Part shown: positions 49,068 through 58,279 of the stretch, piece by piece
How positions within the stretch are numbered: the stretch's first letter is position 1
Layout of the letters: each line of letters starts with the position of its first letter
Source of the DNA: Pseudomonadota bacterium
GTDB taxonomy: Bacteria; Pseudomonadota; Gammaproteobacteria; Burkholderiales; Methylophilaceae
Length of the DNA: 64,000 bases
Direction: 5' to 3'
Assembly (NCBI GenBank): GCA_029782295.1
Contig: JAKOVB010000053.1
Location: 1 to 64,000 of the forward strand
The notes under the pieces: model-generated
The model's input: the letters and a program-made list of their open reading frames with translations, nothing else
Told to the model about the DNA's origin: nothing
The model's database searches: none
Translations under genes and position numbers: made by a program

Positions 49068-50175
49068 ACGCCTGATCATCGCTGCGGCCAGCGCTCGTCC
49101 TTTTGTGCGGGCGGCGGTCGCGGCGGGTTATGAAGTCATCGCGGCAGATGTGTTCTGTGATCAGGACACCTGCCGCGATGCTTTTATGGCCATTCCGTTG
49201 CCATATGTGAATGGCGGATTTTCCCCGGAATCTTTCCGGAAAGCGATTTTTCCGCTGCTGAACGGAAACGGCGTGGCCTTCATCTATGGTAGTGGTTTCG
49301 AGACGCAGCCGGATCTGCTGGACCAGGTCGCACAGCACTGCCCGATAATTGGCAATTCTGCTTCGGCGATCCGTGCTGCCAAGGACCCGCAGCGTTTCTT
49401 TGCTTTGCTTACATCTCTCGATATCCCTTGCCCGGAGTTTGCGCTTGATCCACCGGCGTTTGCCGACGGATGGCTGCGCAAGCTTGTCGGCGGTTCGGGT
49501 GGCACGCATATCGTGGGCTCCGGCAGGGGGGGGGGTGAAGCTTCTTACTTTCAGCGCCTGGTACCCGGGGTGCCGGTTTCCCTTCTGTTCCTGACCGATG
49601 GGTCCGGGGTGAGGGAGGTCGGCTTCAACCGGCAAGTGCTGGCCCCCGCGTCCGACATGCCTTATCGATATGGAGGTGCGGTCAGTCAGGTCGATCTGGC
49701 TGAGCCGGTCAGGCAGGGGATGAAATCTGCGGCGCACGGGATTGCATCGGCGTTCGGCCTGAGAGGGTTGAACAGCCTGGATTGCATGGTCGAAGGTGAC
49801 CGATTCTGGGTGCTGGAAGTCAACCCGCGCCTGAGTGCGACATTTTCACTGTATGACCATTTCGCTCGAGGCGCCCGTCTGTTCGAGGCCCATGTTCAGG
49901 CCTGCGCTGGATCCCTGGCCGATGTGCTGCCGTCCGAGCAAGCGCAAGCGCATTTGATATACTATGCTGATAATGATGTGACGATACCGCAGGGAATGAT
50001 CTGGCCTGAATGGGTGGCGGATATTCCCGAGGACCGCTCCCGTATCAGGGCCGGGGAGCCGCTGTGCACGGTCATGGCGGCAGGAGATGTTGCCTCGCAG
50101 GCTGAAATGCTTGCCAGGTCTCGCCTGGCCCAACTAACAAATCGAATCAACCAAATTCAGGAATCCATAAGATGA
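49045..50175 (+). CDS. ATP-grasp protein of the H4MPT cluster (orfY type)
   Basis: A 376-residue ATP-grasp ligase. The C-terminal active-site segment [18 protein letters not shown] and the Gly-rich loop [17 protein letters not shown] are visible. It sits between mtdB and mch, the place of orfY in Methylobacterium. The most upstream in-frame start is TTG 49045 inside the end of mtdB; no ATG lies near the N-terminus, so the start is uncertain. It probably helps make or modify the pterin or furan cofactor; its substrate is not established. Confidence 0.85.
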   Translation: MHAGISPKRLIIAAASARPFVRAAVAAGYEVIAADVFCDQDTCRDAFMAIPLPYVNGGFSPESFRKAIFPLLNGNGVAFIYGSGFETQPDLLDQVAQHCPIIGNSASAIRAAKDPQRFFALLTSLDIPCPEFALDPPAFADGWLRKLVGGSGGTHIVGSGRGGGEASYFQRLVPGVPVSLLFLTDGSGVREVGFNRQVLAPASDMPYRYGGAVSQVDLAEPVRQGMKSAAHGIASAFGLRGLNSLDCMVEGDRFWVLEVNPRLSATFSLYDHFARGARLFEAHVQACAGSLADVLPSEQAQAHLIYYADNDVTIPQGMIWPEWVADIPEDRSRIRAGEPLCTVMAAGDVASQAEMLARSRLAQLTNRINQIQESIR

Positions 50176-51155
50176 GCGAAAGCACCCTCGATACGAGCAA
50201 CTGGCCCAGCGTCAATGCACTGACGGCCCCCCTGGTGGCGAACCTGATCGCGAATGCCAAGGTGTTGCGACTTGGCGTGGAAAAGCATGCCAGCGGTGCC
50301 ACCATTATTGATGCCGGCATCAAGTCCCCGGGCGGGCTGGAGGCTGGGCGTCTGATTACCGAAATCTGCATGGGCGGGCTTGGCCGGGTATCGCTTCACT
50401 CCAATCCGTCCTTCGCGCATTGGCCATGGCAGTTGTCCGTGCACTCCACCAACCCCATCCTGGCTTGCCTCGGCAGCCAGTATGCCGGATGGAGTCTGCA
50501 GCACGAGAAGTTCTTCTCTCTGGGTTCCGGCCCCGGTCGCGCGATGGCCGGCCGTGAGGACCTGTACAAGGAGTTGAATTACAGAGACCAGGCGGACTCC
50601 GCCGTGCTGGTGCTGGAAAGCGACAAGGCCCCCCCGCAGGAGGTGATCGAAAAGGTCGCCCGCGATACTGGTCTTTCCGCAGGCAGGCTGACCTTCATCC
50701 TGACCCCGACGCGCAGCCTGGCAGGCGCCGTGCAGATCGTCGGTCGCGTTTTGGAAGTGGCGATGCACAAGATCCATACCCTGCATTTCCCCCTGGAGCA
50801 TGTGGTTGACGGCATGGCCAGCGCGCCGGTGCCGCCGCCGTCCCCGGATTTCCTGACCGGCATGGGCCGGACCAATGACGCCATCCTGTTTGGCGGTCAT
50901 GCGCATATCTTCGTGACCGGTTCCGATGAAGCAGCTGCCAAGCTTGCCCAGGAACTGCCCAGCAGTGCCTCGCGGGATTATGGCCGTCCGTTCGCCGACG
51001 TATTCAAGAGCGTCAACATGGACTTCTACAAGATCGATCCGATGCTGTTCAGCCCGGCGGCCGTCACCGTGACAGCCGTGGAGTCCGGCAAGAGCTTTAC
51101 CGGCGGCAAACTCGACGCAGCGCTGCTGGATCAGTCCTTCGGCTATCCTGCCTAA
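50172..51155 (+). CDS. mch: methenyl-H4MPT cyclohydrolase
   Basis: A 327-residue enzyme that hydrolyses methenyl-H4MPT to formyl-H4MPT. Mch signatures include [37 protein letters not shown] and [11 protein letters not shown]. The ATG overlaps the TGA of orfY (ATGA). Confidence 0.96.
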   Translation: MSESTLDTSNWPSVNALTAPLVANLIANAKVLRLGVEKHASGATIIDAGIKSPGGLEAGRLITEICMGGLGRVSLHSNPSFAHWPWQLSVHSTNPILACLGSQYAGWSLQHEKFFSLGSGPGRAMAGREDLYKELNYRDQADSAVLVLESDKAPPQEVIEKVARDTGLSAGRLTFILTPTRSLAGAVQIVGRVLEVAMHKIHTLHFPLEHVVDGMASAPVPPPSPDFLTGMGRTNDAILFGGHAHIFVTGSDEAAAKLAQELPSSASRDYGRPFADVFKSVNMDFYKIDPMLFSPAAVTVTAVESGKSFTGGKLDAALLDQSFGYPA

Positions 51156-52079
51156 TTGAATTACCGCATTCCCGTCTTTACCGACGATCCCGGCTGGCAC
51201 GGCAAACGACTCAAGGAGGCGTTCGCCGCGCAGGGCCGGGAGGCGGTATTCATTTCCCTCAAGGATTGTTTCCTCGATCTAGTTCACGGTCGGCCCGGTG
51301 TCGTCATCCCGGGGTTCGAACAGAACCTGCCGGATGGCGTGTTCGTGCGTGGGGTTCCCGGTGGCACCCTGCAACAGGTCATCGCCAGGCTCGATATCCT
51401 GCATGCCCTGAAAATGCTCGGTGTGACGGTCTATAACGATGGTCCCGCCGTGGAGCGAACGGTAGACAAGGCCATGACCAGCTTTCTGCTGCATCATCAT
51501 GGCGTTTCTACGCCTTCGACTTGGGTCTGCGAGTCGAGGGCTCATGCTCAATCGGTCATCCTGCGCGAAACCATGGCAGGACGCGCGCTGGTCATCAAGC
51601 CGTTGTTCGGGTCGCAGGGGCAGGGCGTGCGGCGGCTGGACATCGAATCGCCGTTCCCGGTACCGATGGAGGCGCATGTCGATGGCCTCTACTACCTGCA
51701 AAGCTATATCGATAGCGGGGAGGGCGAGTGGCATGATCATCGTGTGTTCATCATCAATGGACGGGCCGTCGGTGCCATGATCCGCCATGGCAGCAGTTGG
51801 GTGAACAACGTCGCTCAGGGGGGGCGCTGTGAATTCATTCCGGCGGACGGGGATATCGCCGAGCTTGCCCTGGCGGCGGCGAAGGCCGTCGACATCGATT
51901 ATTGCGGCGTTGACATCATTCGCGACCGCGGCGGTCGGCTCTATGTGCTGGAGGTCAACAGCATCCCGGCCTGGAAGGGCTTGCAGGGGGTGGTTGATCT
52001 TGATATCGCCGCGGCACTGGTGGGGGATTTCCTGAGCAAAATTCGTCCTCGATGCGACTCCATGGCTGCCGCAGTATGA
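51156..52079 (+). CDS. RimK-like ATP-grasp ligase of the H4MPT cluster (orf5 type)
   Basis: A 307-residue ATP-grasp protein related to RimK/MptN glutamate ligases. Motifs are TSFLLHHHGVSTPSTWV, LVIKPLFGSQGQGVRRL and LYVLEVNSIPAWKGLQGV. It begins at TTG 51156 immediately after the mch stop (MNYRIPVFTDD) and overlaps the next gene (ATGA). Adding glutamate to H4MPT or methylofuran is plausible by analogy with methanogen MptN, but is inferred. Confidence 0.85.
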   Translation: MNYRIPVFTDDPGWHGKRLKEAFAAQGREAVFISLKDCFLDLVHGRPGVVIPGFEQNLPDGVFVRGVPGGTLQQVIARLDILHALKMLGVTVYNDGPAVERTVDKAMTSFLLHHHGVSTPSTWVCESRAHAQSVILRETMAGRALVIKPLFGSQGQGVRRLDIESPFPVPMEAHVDGLYYLQSYIDSGEGEWHDHRVFIINGRAVGAMIRHGSSWVNNVAQGGRCEFIPADGDIAELALAAAKAVDIDYCGVDIIRDRGGRLYVLEVNSIPAWKGLQGVVDLDIAAALVGDFLSKIRPRCDSMAAAV

Positions 52080-52921
52080 CTGAAGCGAGCAATCTCATTT
52101 CTGATGCTTTCAAGTGGGCATGCCTGTCCGAGCTGGAAGCGATCAAGCCGGGAAACGTGCATATTTTCTCGGATGGCCACGGAATGGTCGTGGAGGATTT
52201 CCTCAAGAGTGCCGAGGCGGCTTCTTCTTTCATTGCCCAGCCGGGGCTGAAGGTAGGGGAGCGCATCTACGCCTCGGTCGAAACGACATGGGATGCCGTT
52301 GGATGCAATACCAATCTGGGTATCCTGTTGCTTTGTGCGCCGTTGGCGCATGCGGCACTTCTGGGGGCCGGCGGACAACTTCGGGGCCATCTCCTCCAGG
52401 TGTTGGAACAGTTGACTGTCGACGACGCCGAAGCGACATTCCGGGCGATTGCTAAAGCTGCACCTGCCGGCTTGGGGGCAAGTAGTCATTACGATGTCCA
52501 TGAACAGGCCACTGTGACGTTGCTGCATGCCATGCGTGAAGCGCAGGATCGAGACAGAATCGCGTGGCAGTTTGCGCATGATTTTTCGGATGTGTTTGAT
52601 TTTGGCGTGGAGCGGTACCGACACTTGATTACCCGATGGGAGCGCCCAGCGTGGGCGACGACCGGAGTCTATCTGGGGTACCTTGCACGCCAGCCGGACA
52701 CGCATATTGCCCGCAAGCACGGGCGGGCCGTGGCCGAGGGGGTGCAGCATGAGGCGGCAAGTCATGAGCGTCATCTGCTCTCGCTTGAAAATCCCAAGCT
52801 TTACCAGCGAGATCTGCTGGATTTCGATGCCAGCCTGAAGTCGCGGGGACTGAATCCCGGAACCTGCGCCGACCTGACGGTGGCGACCTTGTTTGCGTAC
52901 GCGCTGGAAAGGCTTCCCTAG
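52076..52921 (+). CDS. CitG/MdcB-like protein of the H4MPT cluster (orf7 type)
   Basis: A 281-residue protein of the triphosphoribosyl-dephospho-CoA synthase family. Family blocks are [23 protein letters not shown] and [19 protein letters not shown]. It is needed for H4MPT-linked growth in related methylotrophs. The ATG 52076 overlaps the stop of the preceding ligase (ATGA). A nucleotide-transfer step in cofactor synthesis is likely; the substrate is not known. Confidence 0.85.
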   Translation: MTEASNLISDAFKWACLSELEAIKPGNVHIFSDGHGMVVEDFLKSAEAASSFIAQPGLKVGERIYASVETTWDAVGCNTNLGILLLCAPLAHAALLGAGGQLRGHLLQVLEQLTVDDAEATFRAIAKAAPAGLGASSHYDVHEQATVTLLHAMREAQDRDRIAWQFAHDFSDVFDFGVERYRHLITRWERPAWATTGVYLGYLARQPDTHIARKHGRAVAEGVQHEAASHERHLLSLENPKLYQRDLLDFDASLKSRGLNPGTCADLTVATLFAYALERLP

Positions 52922-53027
52922 AAAAAAGGATGACTCCACGCGCCGGCTCGTAGTAATATCCGGCTTCTGTGATGTTCAAAAATATGCACACCGGATTGTT
53001 TATCTAGTTATCTCAAGGAGGAAAACC

Positions 53028-53978
53028 ATGGCTAGTTTGTTGGAACAATTGAAGAGCGTGACCACCATCGTGGCGGACACTGGTGATGTTGGCGCGATCC
53101 GTGCCGTCAAGCCGCAGGATGCTACCACCAACCCTTCCCTGGTTCTGAAGGCCAGTGCTCTGCCTGAGTACGCACCGCTGATCGACGACGCGATTGCCTA
53201 CGCCAAGGCACAGGGCGGCGACAAGGCTCAACAGATTGAAAACGCCGCTGACAAGCTGGCTGTTTCCATTGGTCTGGAAATCCTGAAGGTTGTTCCGGGC
53301 AAGATCTCCACCGAAGTGGACGCACGCCTGTCCTTCGACAAGGACGCCATGCTGGCCAAGGCCCGCAAGCTGATGAAGCTGTACAACGATGCCGGCGTGT
53401 CCAACGACCGCGTGCTGATCAAGCTGGCTTCCACCTGGGAAGGTATCCAGGCTGGCGAGCAACTGGAAAAGGAAGGCATCAACTGCAACCTGACCCTGCT
53501 GTTCAGCTTCGCACAAGCCCGTGCCTGTGCTGAAGCCGGCGTGTTCCTGATTTCCCCGTTCGTTGGCCGTATCCTGGACTGGTACAAGGCCAAGGAACAG
53601 CGCGATTTCGGTGCGGATGAAGATCCGGGCGTCGTTTCCGTGCGCAACATCTACAAGTACTACAAGGATCACGGCTACAAGACTGTCGTCATGGGTGCAT
53701 CCTTCCGTAACGTTGGTGAAATCATGGCCCTGGCCGGTTGCGACCGCCTGACCATTGCGCCGACCCTGCTCGAAGAACTGGCTTCCGTCGAAGGTCACCT
53801 GACCCGTCACCTGGTCGATAATGGTGCTACCAAGCAGCGTCCGGCCCGCCTGACCGAAGCGCAGTTCCGTCTGGACCACAACGCTGACGCCATGGCGACT
53901 GAGAAGCTGGCCGAAGGTATCCGCGGCTTCATCGTGGACCAGGACAAGCTGGAAAAGATGCTGGGCGACAAGCTCTAA
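53028..53978 (+). CDS. tal: transaldolase
   Basis: A 316-residue class I transaldolase, close in length to E. coli TalB. It moves a dihydroxyacetone unit between sugar phosphates in the regeneration part of the RuMP cycle. The Schiff-base lysine lies in [16 protein letters not shown], and [10 protein letters not shown] and [18 protein letters not shown] are present. ATG 53028 follows a strong AAGGAGGAAA ribosome site. Codon usage is markedly biased, as expected for high expression. Confidence 0.96.
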   Translation: MASLLEQLKSVTTIVADTGDVGAIRAVKPQDATTNPSLVLKASALPEYAPLIDDAIAYAKAQGGDKAQQIENAADKLAVSIGLEILKVVPGKISTEVDARLSFDKDAMLAKARKLMKLYNDAGVSNDRVLIKLASTWEGIQAGEQLEKEGINCNLTLLFSFAQARACAEAGVFLISPFVGRILDWYKAKEQRDFGADEDPGVVSVRNIYKYYKDHGYKTVVMGASFRNVGEIMALAGCDRLTIAPTLLEELASVEGHLTRHLVDNGATKQRPARLTEAQFRLDHNADAMATEKLAEGIRGFIVDQDKLEKMLGDKL

Positions 53979-54012
53979 CGACAAGTTGTAATATTGGGCA
54001 GTTAGAATAAGG

Positions 54013-54042
54013 CGCTACCCGGTGATGCAAAGCCGGGTAGCG
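54013..54042 (+). terminator. hairpin after tal
   Basis: A 10-bp stem CGCTACCCGG (54013-54022) with CCGGGTAGCG (54033-54042). No T-run follows; instead the -35 box of the hps promoter begins immediately after it. It may stabilise the tal 3' end or act as a partial terminator. Confidence 0.5.
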
Positions 54043-54070
54043 TTGACAACCTTGCATTCCACTATAGAAT
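54043..54070 (+). promoter_or_regulatory. sigma-70 promoter for hps
   Basis: TTGACA at 54043-54048 and TAGAAT at 54065-54070, 16 bases apart, form a near-consensus promoter in front of the first hps gene. The -35 box abuts the tal hairpin. Confidence 0.7.
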
Positions 54071-54127
54071 GCTATTCTTTCACCCAATTAAAACTTCAAA
54101 AACAGCAAACACTCGGAGGAACCTATC

Positions 54128-54769
54128 GTGGCAAAGCCGTTGATTCAAGTGGCACTTGATTCCCTGGACTACGATCAGACGCTGGCACTCGCACGCCAGG
54201 CTGCACCGTACGTCGACATCATCGAAATCGGCACGCCATGCCTCAAGGTGAATGGTCTGGCACTGGTCAAGGCCATGAAGGCCCAGCACCCGGACAAGCT
54301 GCTGTTCGTTGACCTGAAGACCATGGACGCCGGCTACTATGAGGCCGAACCGTTCTTCAAGGCTGGTGCAGACATTACCACGGTGCTCGGCACGGCAGAC
54401 ATGGGCACCATCAAGGGTGTGGTCGATGTGGCCAATGCCTACGGCAAGCAGGCACAAGTTGACCTGATCAACGTCAAGGACAAGGCCAAGGTTGCTGCTG
54501 AAGCTGCCAAGATCGGCGCTCACATCATCGGCATCCACACCGGTATCGACCAGCAGCTGGCTGGCCAAACCCCGTTTGGCGATCTGGCAAACCTGGTAGC
54601 CCAGGGCCTGCCGGTCAAGATTTCCGTCGCGGGCGGTATCAAGCAATCTACCGTGCAACAGGTTGTTCAGGCTGGCCCGAACATCGTCGTTGTCGGTGGC
54701 GCAATTACCGGCTCCAATGCACCTGAAACCTCTGCCCGCGAGATTCGCGAGCTGGTGACATCTGCATAG
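54128..54769 (+). CDS. hps: 3-hexulose-6-phosphate synthase, copy 1
   Basis: A 213-residue OMP-decarboxylase-fold aldolase that condenses formaldehyde with ribulose 5-phosphate. The active-site DLKTMDAG (family D-x-K-x-x-D), IEIGTPCLKVNG and ISVAGGIKQSTVQQV are present. The start is GTG 54128 after GGAGGAA. A second, closely related copy follows. Confidence 0.95.
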   Translation: MAKPLIQVALDSLDYDQTLALARQAAPYVDIIEIGTPCLKVNGLALVKAMKAQHPDKLLFVDLKTMDAGYYEAEPFFKAGADITTVLGTADMGTIKGVVDVANAYGKQAQVDLINVKDKAKVAAEAAKIGAHIIGIHTGIDQQLAGQTPFGDLANLVAQGLPVKISVAGGIKQSTVQQVVQAGPNIVVVGGAITGSNAPETSAREIRELVTSA

Positions 54770-54845
54770 GCGTCAGTAGCATCCAAATCTTGGATATACC
54801 AAGAAGTTTTAACTCAACCACTCTTTATTAATTGGAGGAAGTATC

Positions 54846-55475
54846 ATGGCATTGACTCAAATGGCACTGGATTCACTGGATTTCGACGCAACCGTTGCTC
54901 TGGCTGAAAAGGTCGCTCCGCACGTTGACATCCTGGAAATCGGTACCCCCTGCATCAAGCACAACGGTATCAAGCTGCTGGAAACCCTGCGCGCCAAGTT
55001 CCCGAACAACAAGATCCTGGTTGACCTGAAGACCATGGACGCTGGCGAATACGAAGCTACTCCGTTCTACGCAGCTGGCGCAGACATCTGCACCGTGCTG
55101 GGTACCGCTGACCTGGGCACCATCAAGGGTGTTATCAAGGCTGCTAACGGCTACGGCAAGCAGTGCCAAGTTGACCTGATCAACGTGGCTGACAAGGCTG
55201 CTCGCACCAAGGAAGTGGCTGCTCTGGGCGCTCACATCATCGGCGTACACACCGGTCTGGACCAGCAAGCTGCCGGCCAAACCCCGTTCGCTGACCTGGC
55301 TCTGGTTCAGTCCCTGGGTCTGGGCGTGACCATCTCCGTTGCTGGCGGCGTGAAGGCTGCTACCGTGAAGCAAGTGAAGGACGCTGGTGCTGGCATCATC
55401 GTTGCTGGCGCTGCCATCTACGGTGCTGCTGATCCGGCTGCTGCTGCTGCTGAGATCACCGCTCTGGCACACTAA
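54846..55475 (+). CDS. hps: 3-hexulose-6-phosphate synthase, copy 2
   Basis: A 209-residue paralog of the upstream hps with the same motifs (LEIGTPCIKHNGIK, DLKTMDAGEYEA, ISVAGGVKAATVKQV). It starts with ATG after a good GGAGG site and uses an even narrower codon set (mostly GCT for Ala and CTG for Leu), suggesting it is the more highly expressed copy. Confidence 0.95.
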   Translation: MALTQMALDSLDFDATVALAEKVAPHVDILEIGTPCIKHNGIKLLETLRAKFPNNKILVDLKTMDAGEYEATPFYAAGADICTVLGTADLGTIKGVIKAANGYGKQCQVDLINVADKAARTKEVAALGAHIIGVHTGLDQQAAGQTPFADLALVQSLGLGVTISVAGGVKAATVKQVKDAGAGIIVAGAAIYGAADPAAAAAEITALAH

Positions 55476-55498
55476 GCTTTAACGCTTAGACGCAAGTC

Positions 55499-55550
55499 AA
55501 AATCCACCATCTCGGTTCAATCCTGACCCGATTTGGTGGATTTCTTATTT
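55499..55550 (+). terminator. terminator after hps copy 2
   Basis: AAATCCACCA (55500-55509) pairs with TGGTGGATTT (55534-55543), with a second inner CGG/CCG pairing, followed by CTTATTT. Confidence 0.7.
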
Positions 55551-55608
55551 GTAAGCATGCATTTCCGGATACCGGAAGTGCTTCAGGAATTTACAAGGGG
55601 TAAATAAC

Positions 55609-56148
55609 ATGCATCAGGAACTTATCCTCAATAAGATCAACAGCGTGCTGCAGGCAACTGACGAAGCACTGGTTGAGAAGGTCGTGGCCCAGGTCGACAA
55701 GGCCAACCGCATTTTCATTACCGGCGCAGGCCGTTCTGGTCTGGTGTCCCGTTTCTTCGCTATGCGCCTGATGCACAGCGGCTACAAGGTCTACATGGTT
55801 GGCGAAATCGTCACCCCCAGCATCCAGGCAGGTGACCTGTTCATCGTCGTTTCCGGTTCTGGTGGTACCGAAACGCTGCTGCCGCTGGTCAAGAAGGCCA
55901 AGTCCATGGGTGCCGCCATCATGGTCGTTTCCATGAAGGGTCAGTCCCCGATGGCCGATATGGCTGATCTGGTTTGCCAGATCGGTAGCGGTAACGAAAA
56001 CAGCTTCGGTATCGTCAAGGGCATGCCGATGGGCACCGTCTTCGAACTGTCCACGCTGGTGTTCCTGGAAGCGATTGTGTCCTATATCGTCCATGAAAAG
56101 GGTTTGACCGAAGAAGGCATGCGCGCACTGCACGCCAATCTCGAGTAA
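55609..56148 (+). CDS. hxlB: 6-phospho-3-hexuloisomerase
   Basis: A 179-residue SIS-domain isomerase that converts hexulose 6-phosphate to fructose 6-phosphate. The SIS block RIFITGAGRSGLVSRFFAMR and VVSGSGGTETLLPLVKKA, and the C-terminal catalytic region FGIVKGMPMGTVFELSTLVFLEA, are typical. It follows the two hps genes on the same strand and completes formaldehyde fixation. Confidence 0.95.
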   Translation: MHQELILNKINSVLQATDEALVEKVVAQVDKANRIFITGAGRSGLVSRFFAMRLMHSGYKVYMVGEIVTPSIQAGDLFIVVSGSGGTETLLPLVKKAKSMGAAIMVVSMKGQSPMADMADLVCQIGSGNENSFGIVKGMPMGTVFELSTLVFLEAIVSYIVHEKGLTEEGMRALHANLE

Positions 56149-56164
56149 TACCCTGTTTGATAAG

Positions 56165-56199
56165 AAACGGATGGCATATGCCATCCGTTTTTTTATTTT
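56165..56199 (+). terminator. terminator after the hexuloisomerase gene
   Basis: A 26-base perfect palindrome (56165-56190) centred on GCATATGC, followed by a run of T residues. It is a strong intrinsic terminator. Confidence 0.85.
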
Positions 56200-56323
56200 T
56201 ATCGCGACTACCTGCCATTCGTGATCGTCAAATTGTTCTGCGTGCAAAATTACGCATGCGCCTGATGCAAAATTTTCAGCATGGGTTTACACTCATTCTT
56301 CAAGTTAATGGATTATATGGAGA

Positions 56324-56839
56324 TTGATGATGGCCTCTGCACATTCTTATACGACTAAGCAAAATTTGAGTCGACTCAGCATCGCGACTTCCGAATCCAA
56401 GGCGACGGTTTATACCAACCGTGTAAACTCGAGCCGGCTGAGCGGCGTAAACACCGACGCATTTGTCAAAAATGCCAGCTTGCTGAGCCGACTTGGTGGC
56501 GAATCTGCATTGAATACCCTGCTACGCATTTTCTACGGCAAGGCTCTGCATGACATGCGCATCAGCCGTTTGTTCGACTCCCCGGATGCCGTGACGCAAG
56601 AGGCTCGGATTCAAAATCAGCTGGCTTTTCTGAAGGCAGCGATTGGCGGTATCAATGATGGGTCCATCGATGTCAAGGCAACCTATGCCTCGATTTCAGC
56701 CATGGGAATCGACGATGCGAAGTTCGATGCATTCGTCGAAGCGGTTTCGGCAACACTCCGCGGCCAGAACTTGCCGCCGACTGTGATTGCCGAGGTAGAG
56801 GAGTTCTGCAACGGCATCCGCAAGCAGGTTGTTGCCTGA
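56324..56839 (+). CDS. truncated-haemoglobin-like protein lacking the proximal histidine
   Basis: About 171 residues. Residues 1-50 are a Ser/Thr-rich leader. The rest resembles group 1 truncated haemoglobins: SLLSRLGGESALNTLLRIFYGKAL (with the B10-type Tyr), RIQNQLAFLKAAIGG and FDAFVEAVSATL. The segment that normally carries the F8 haem-ligating His reads VKATYASISAMGID, and there is no His anywhere after residue about 76. It sits between the hexuloisomerase and fae. It may be a haem-free globin-fold sensor or structural protein. The start could be the first or second of several adjacent ATGs. Confidence 0.7.
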   Translation: MMMASAHSYTTKQNLSRLSIATSESKATVYTNRVNSSRLSGVNTDAFVKNASLLSRLGGESALNTLLRIFYGKALHDMRISRLFDSPDAVTQEARIQNQLAFLKAAIGGINDGSIDVKATYASISAMGIDDAKFDAFVEAVSATLRGQNLPPTVIAEVEEFCNGIRKQVVA

Positions 56840-56894
56840 AGAACAAGCGTTTAGAAATAAATCTAATATTTAAAAAAGATTTTTTCAGTGCTGA

Positions 56895-56943
56895 TATAAT
56901 GCCCGAAATTTTTAAGCAGGCCTGGATTGTTTCTGATTCGGGC
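56895..56943 (+). promoter_or_regulatory. fae promoter -10 and leader stem
   Basis: TATAAT at 56895-56900 is a consensus -10; no convincing -35 lies 16-18 bases upstream. In the leader GCCCGAA (56901-56907) can pair with TTCGGGC (56937-56943). A strong AGGAGA ribosome site follows before ATG 56971. Confidence 0.5.
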
Positions 56944-56970
56944 TATTTACCAGTATTTTAGGAGAATAAT

Positions 56971-57510
56971 ATGGCAGTAATTGATCGTGTCCTGGTAGGC
57001 GAAGCTCTCGTCATTGACAACCGTCCTGACGGCAGCGGCCTGGATCTGCTGAACGTAGCGCACATTGACCTGATCATCGGGCCGCGTGGCAGCGCTGCTG
57101 AAGAAGCTTTCTGCCGTACGCTGACCGACCAGAAGGAAGGCGTGAATGGCTTGCTGGCCGTCGTGGCTCCTAACATGATGACAAAGCCGGCAACCGTGAT
57201 GTTCAACAAGGTGACCATCCGTAACGGCAAGCAAGCCGTTCAGATGTTCGGCCCGGCACAGCGCGGCGTGTCCATGGCCGTGATGGATTGCGTGGCTGAC
57301 GGTACCATCCCGTTGGCAGAAGCTGAAGATGTCTTCATCTGCGTCGGCGTGTTTATCGACCATAAGGCCGACATCGACGAGCGTATCCAGGAATGGAACT
57401 ATCAGGCAACCAAGCAAGCTCTTAAGAACGCGATTGCTCGCGAGCCTAAGGCTGCTGACGTTGTGAAGAACTACAAGTCCTCTGCACACCCGTTCGCTGC
57501 AAAGAACTAA
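56971..57510 (+). CDS. fae: formaldehyde-activating enzyme
   Basis: A 179-residue enzyme that condenses formaldehyde with H4MPT. The catalytic-His segment LLNVAHIDLIIGPRGSAAE and FNKVTIRNGKQAVQMFGPAQ are intact. Relative to Methylobacterium Fae it carries an insertion (DNRPDGSGLDL) before the catalytic His. It follows the globin-like gene and precedes a second fae paralog. Confidence 0.94.
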   Translation: MAVIDRVLVGEALVIDNRPDGSGLDLLNVAHIDLIIGPRGSAAEEAFCRTLTDQKEGVNGLLAVVAPNMMTKPATVMFNKVTIRNGKQAVQMFGPAQRGVSMAVMDCVADGTIPLAEAEDVFICVGVFIDHKADIDERIQEWNYQATKQALKNAIAREPKAADVVKNYKSSAHPFAAKN

Positions 57511-57523
57511 ATCAGGCGATACG

Positions 57524-57558
57524 AAACCGCCCCATCCAGTGATGAGGCGGTTTTCTTT
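57524..57558 (+). terminator. terminator after fae
   Basis: AAACCGCC (57524-57531... start of stem at 57524) pairs with GGCGGTTT (57546-57553), followed by TCTTT. Confidence 0.75.
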
Positions 57559-57608
57559 GGTTGTTTTTCGGAATTTAAATTTCCGAAAATAGAACAGGAA
57601 CTTGGACA

Positions 57609-58232
57609 ATGTCTATTCTAGATAAGATTCTAGGTTTGTTTGGCGGTGCGAAGTCTGAAACTCCCGCCAGTGTGGTATCGACGCCTGGTGGTCGCGTGAT
57701 CGATCGCGTGCTGGTCGGTGAAGCGCTGGTAATCGACAGTCGCCCCGATGGTAGCGGTCTGGATTTGTTGAACGTTGCCCATATCGACCTGATCATCGGG
57801 CCGCGTGGAAGTGCCGCCGAGCGTGCATTCACCCGCACACTGACAACACAGCGCAAGGGTGTCAACGGTCTTCTGGCCGTGGTGGCGCCTAACATGATGA
57901 CCAAGCCTTCTACCGTGATGTTCAACAAGGTGACCATTCGTAACGGCAAACAGGCCGTTCAGATGTTCGGCCCGGCACAGCGCGGCGTTTCCATGGCTGT
58001 GATGGATTGTGTGGCTGACGGCACCATTCCCGCGGCAGAAGCAGATGACGTGTTTATTTGCGTCGGTGTCTTTATCGACCACAAGGCCGATATCGATGAA
58101 CGCATTCAGGATTGGAACTACCGCGCTACCAAGCAGGCGATCAAGAGTGCTGTCGCACGTGAACCGCGTGCCGCTGATGTGGTGAGGAAGTATAAGGATC
58201 CGATGAACGCACACCCGTTCCAGGCGAAGTAA
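57609..58232 (+). CDS. formaldehyde-activating enzyme paralog with N-terminal extension
   Basis: A 207-residue Fae-family protein with the same catalytic-His segment (NVAHIDLIIGPRG) and the same insertion as the upstream copy. It has about 30 extra N-terminal residues, starting MSILDKILGLFGGAK, which look like an amphipathic helix that could mediate membrane or protein contact. Whether it is a second active Fae or a regulatory homolog cannot be read from sequence. Confidence 0.92.
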   Translation: MSILDKILGLFGGAKSETPASVVSTPGGRVIDRVLVGEALVIDSRPDGSGLDLLNVAHIDLIIGPRGSAAERAFTRTLTTQRKGVNGLLAVVAPNMMTKPSTVMFNKVTIRNGKQAVQMFGPAQRGVSMAVMDCVADGTIPAAEADDVFICVGVFIDHKADIDERIQDWNYRATKQAIKSAVAREPRAADVVRKYKDPMNAHPFQAK

Positions 58233-58248
58233 GCCTGATCTGATTGAG

Positions 58249-58279
58249 AAAGCCCGGGTTAATCATCCGGGCTTTTTTA
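58249..58279. terminator. convergent terminator at the end of the fae paralog and hisA/F-like gene
   Basis: Stem AAGCCCGG with CCGGGCTT, followed by TTTTTT on the plus strand. The T-run contains the TAA stop codon of the minus-strand HisA/F-like gene (58277-58279), so the two genes share this terminator. Confidence 0.8.
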
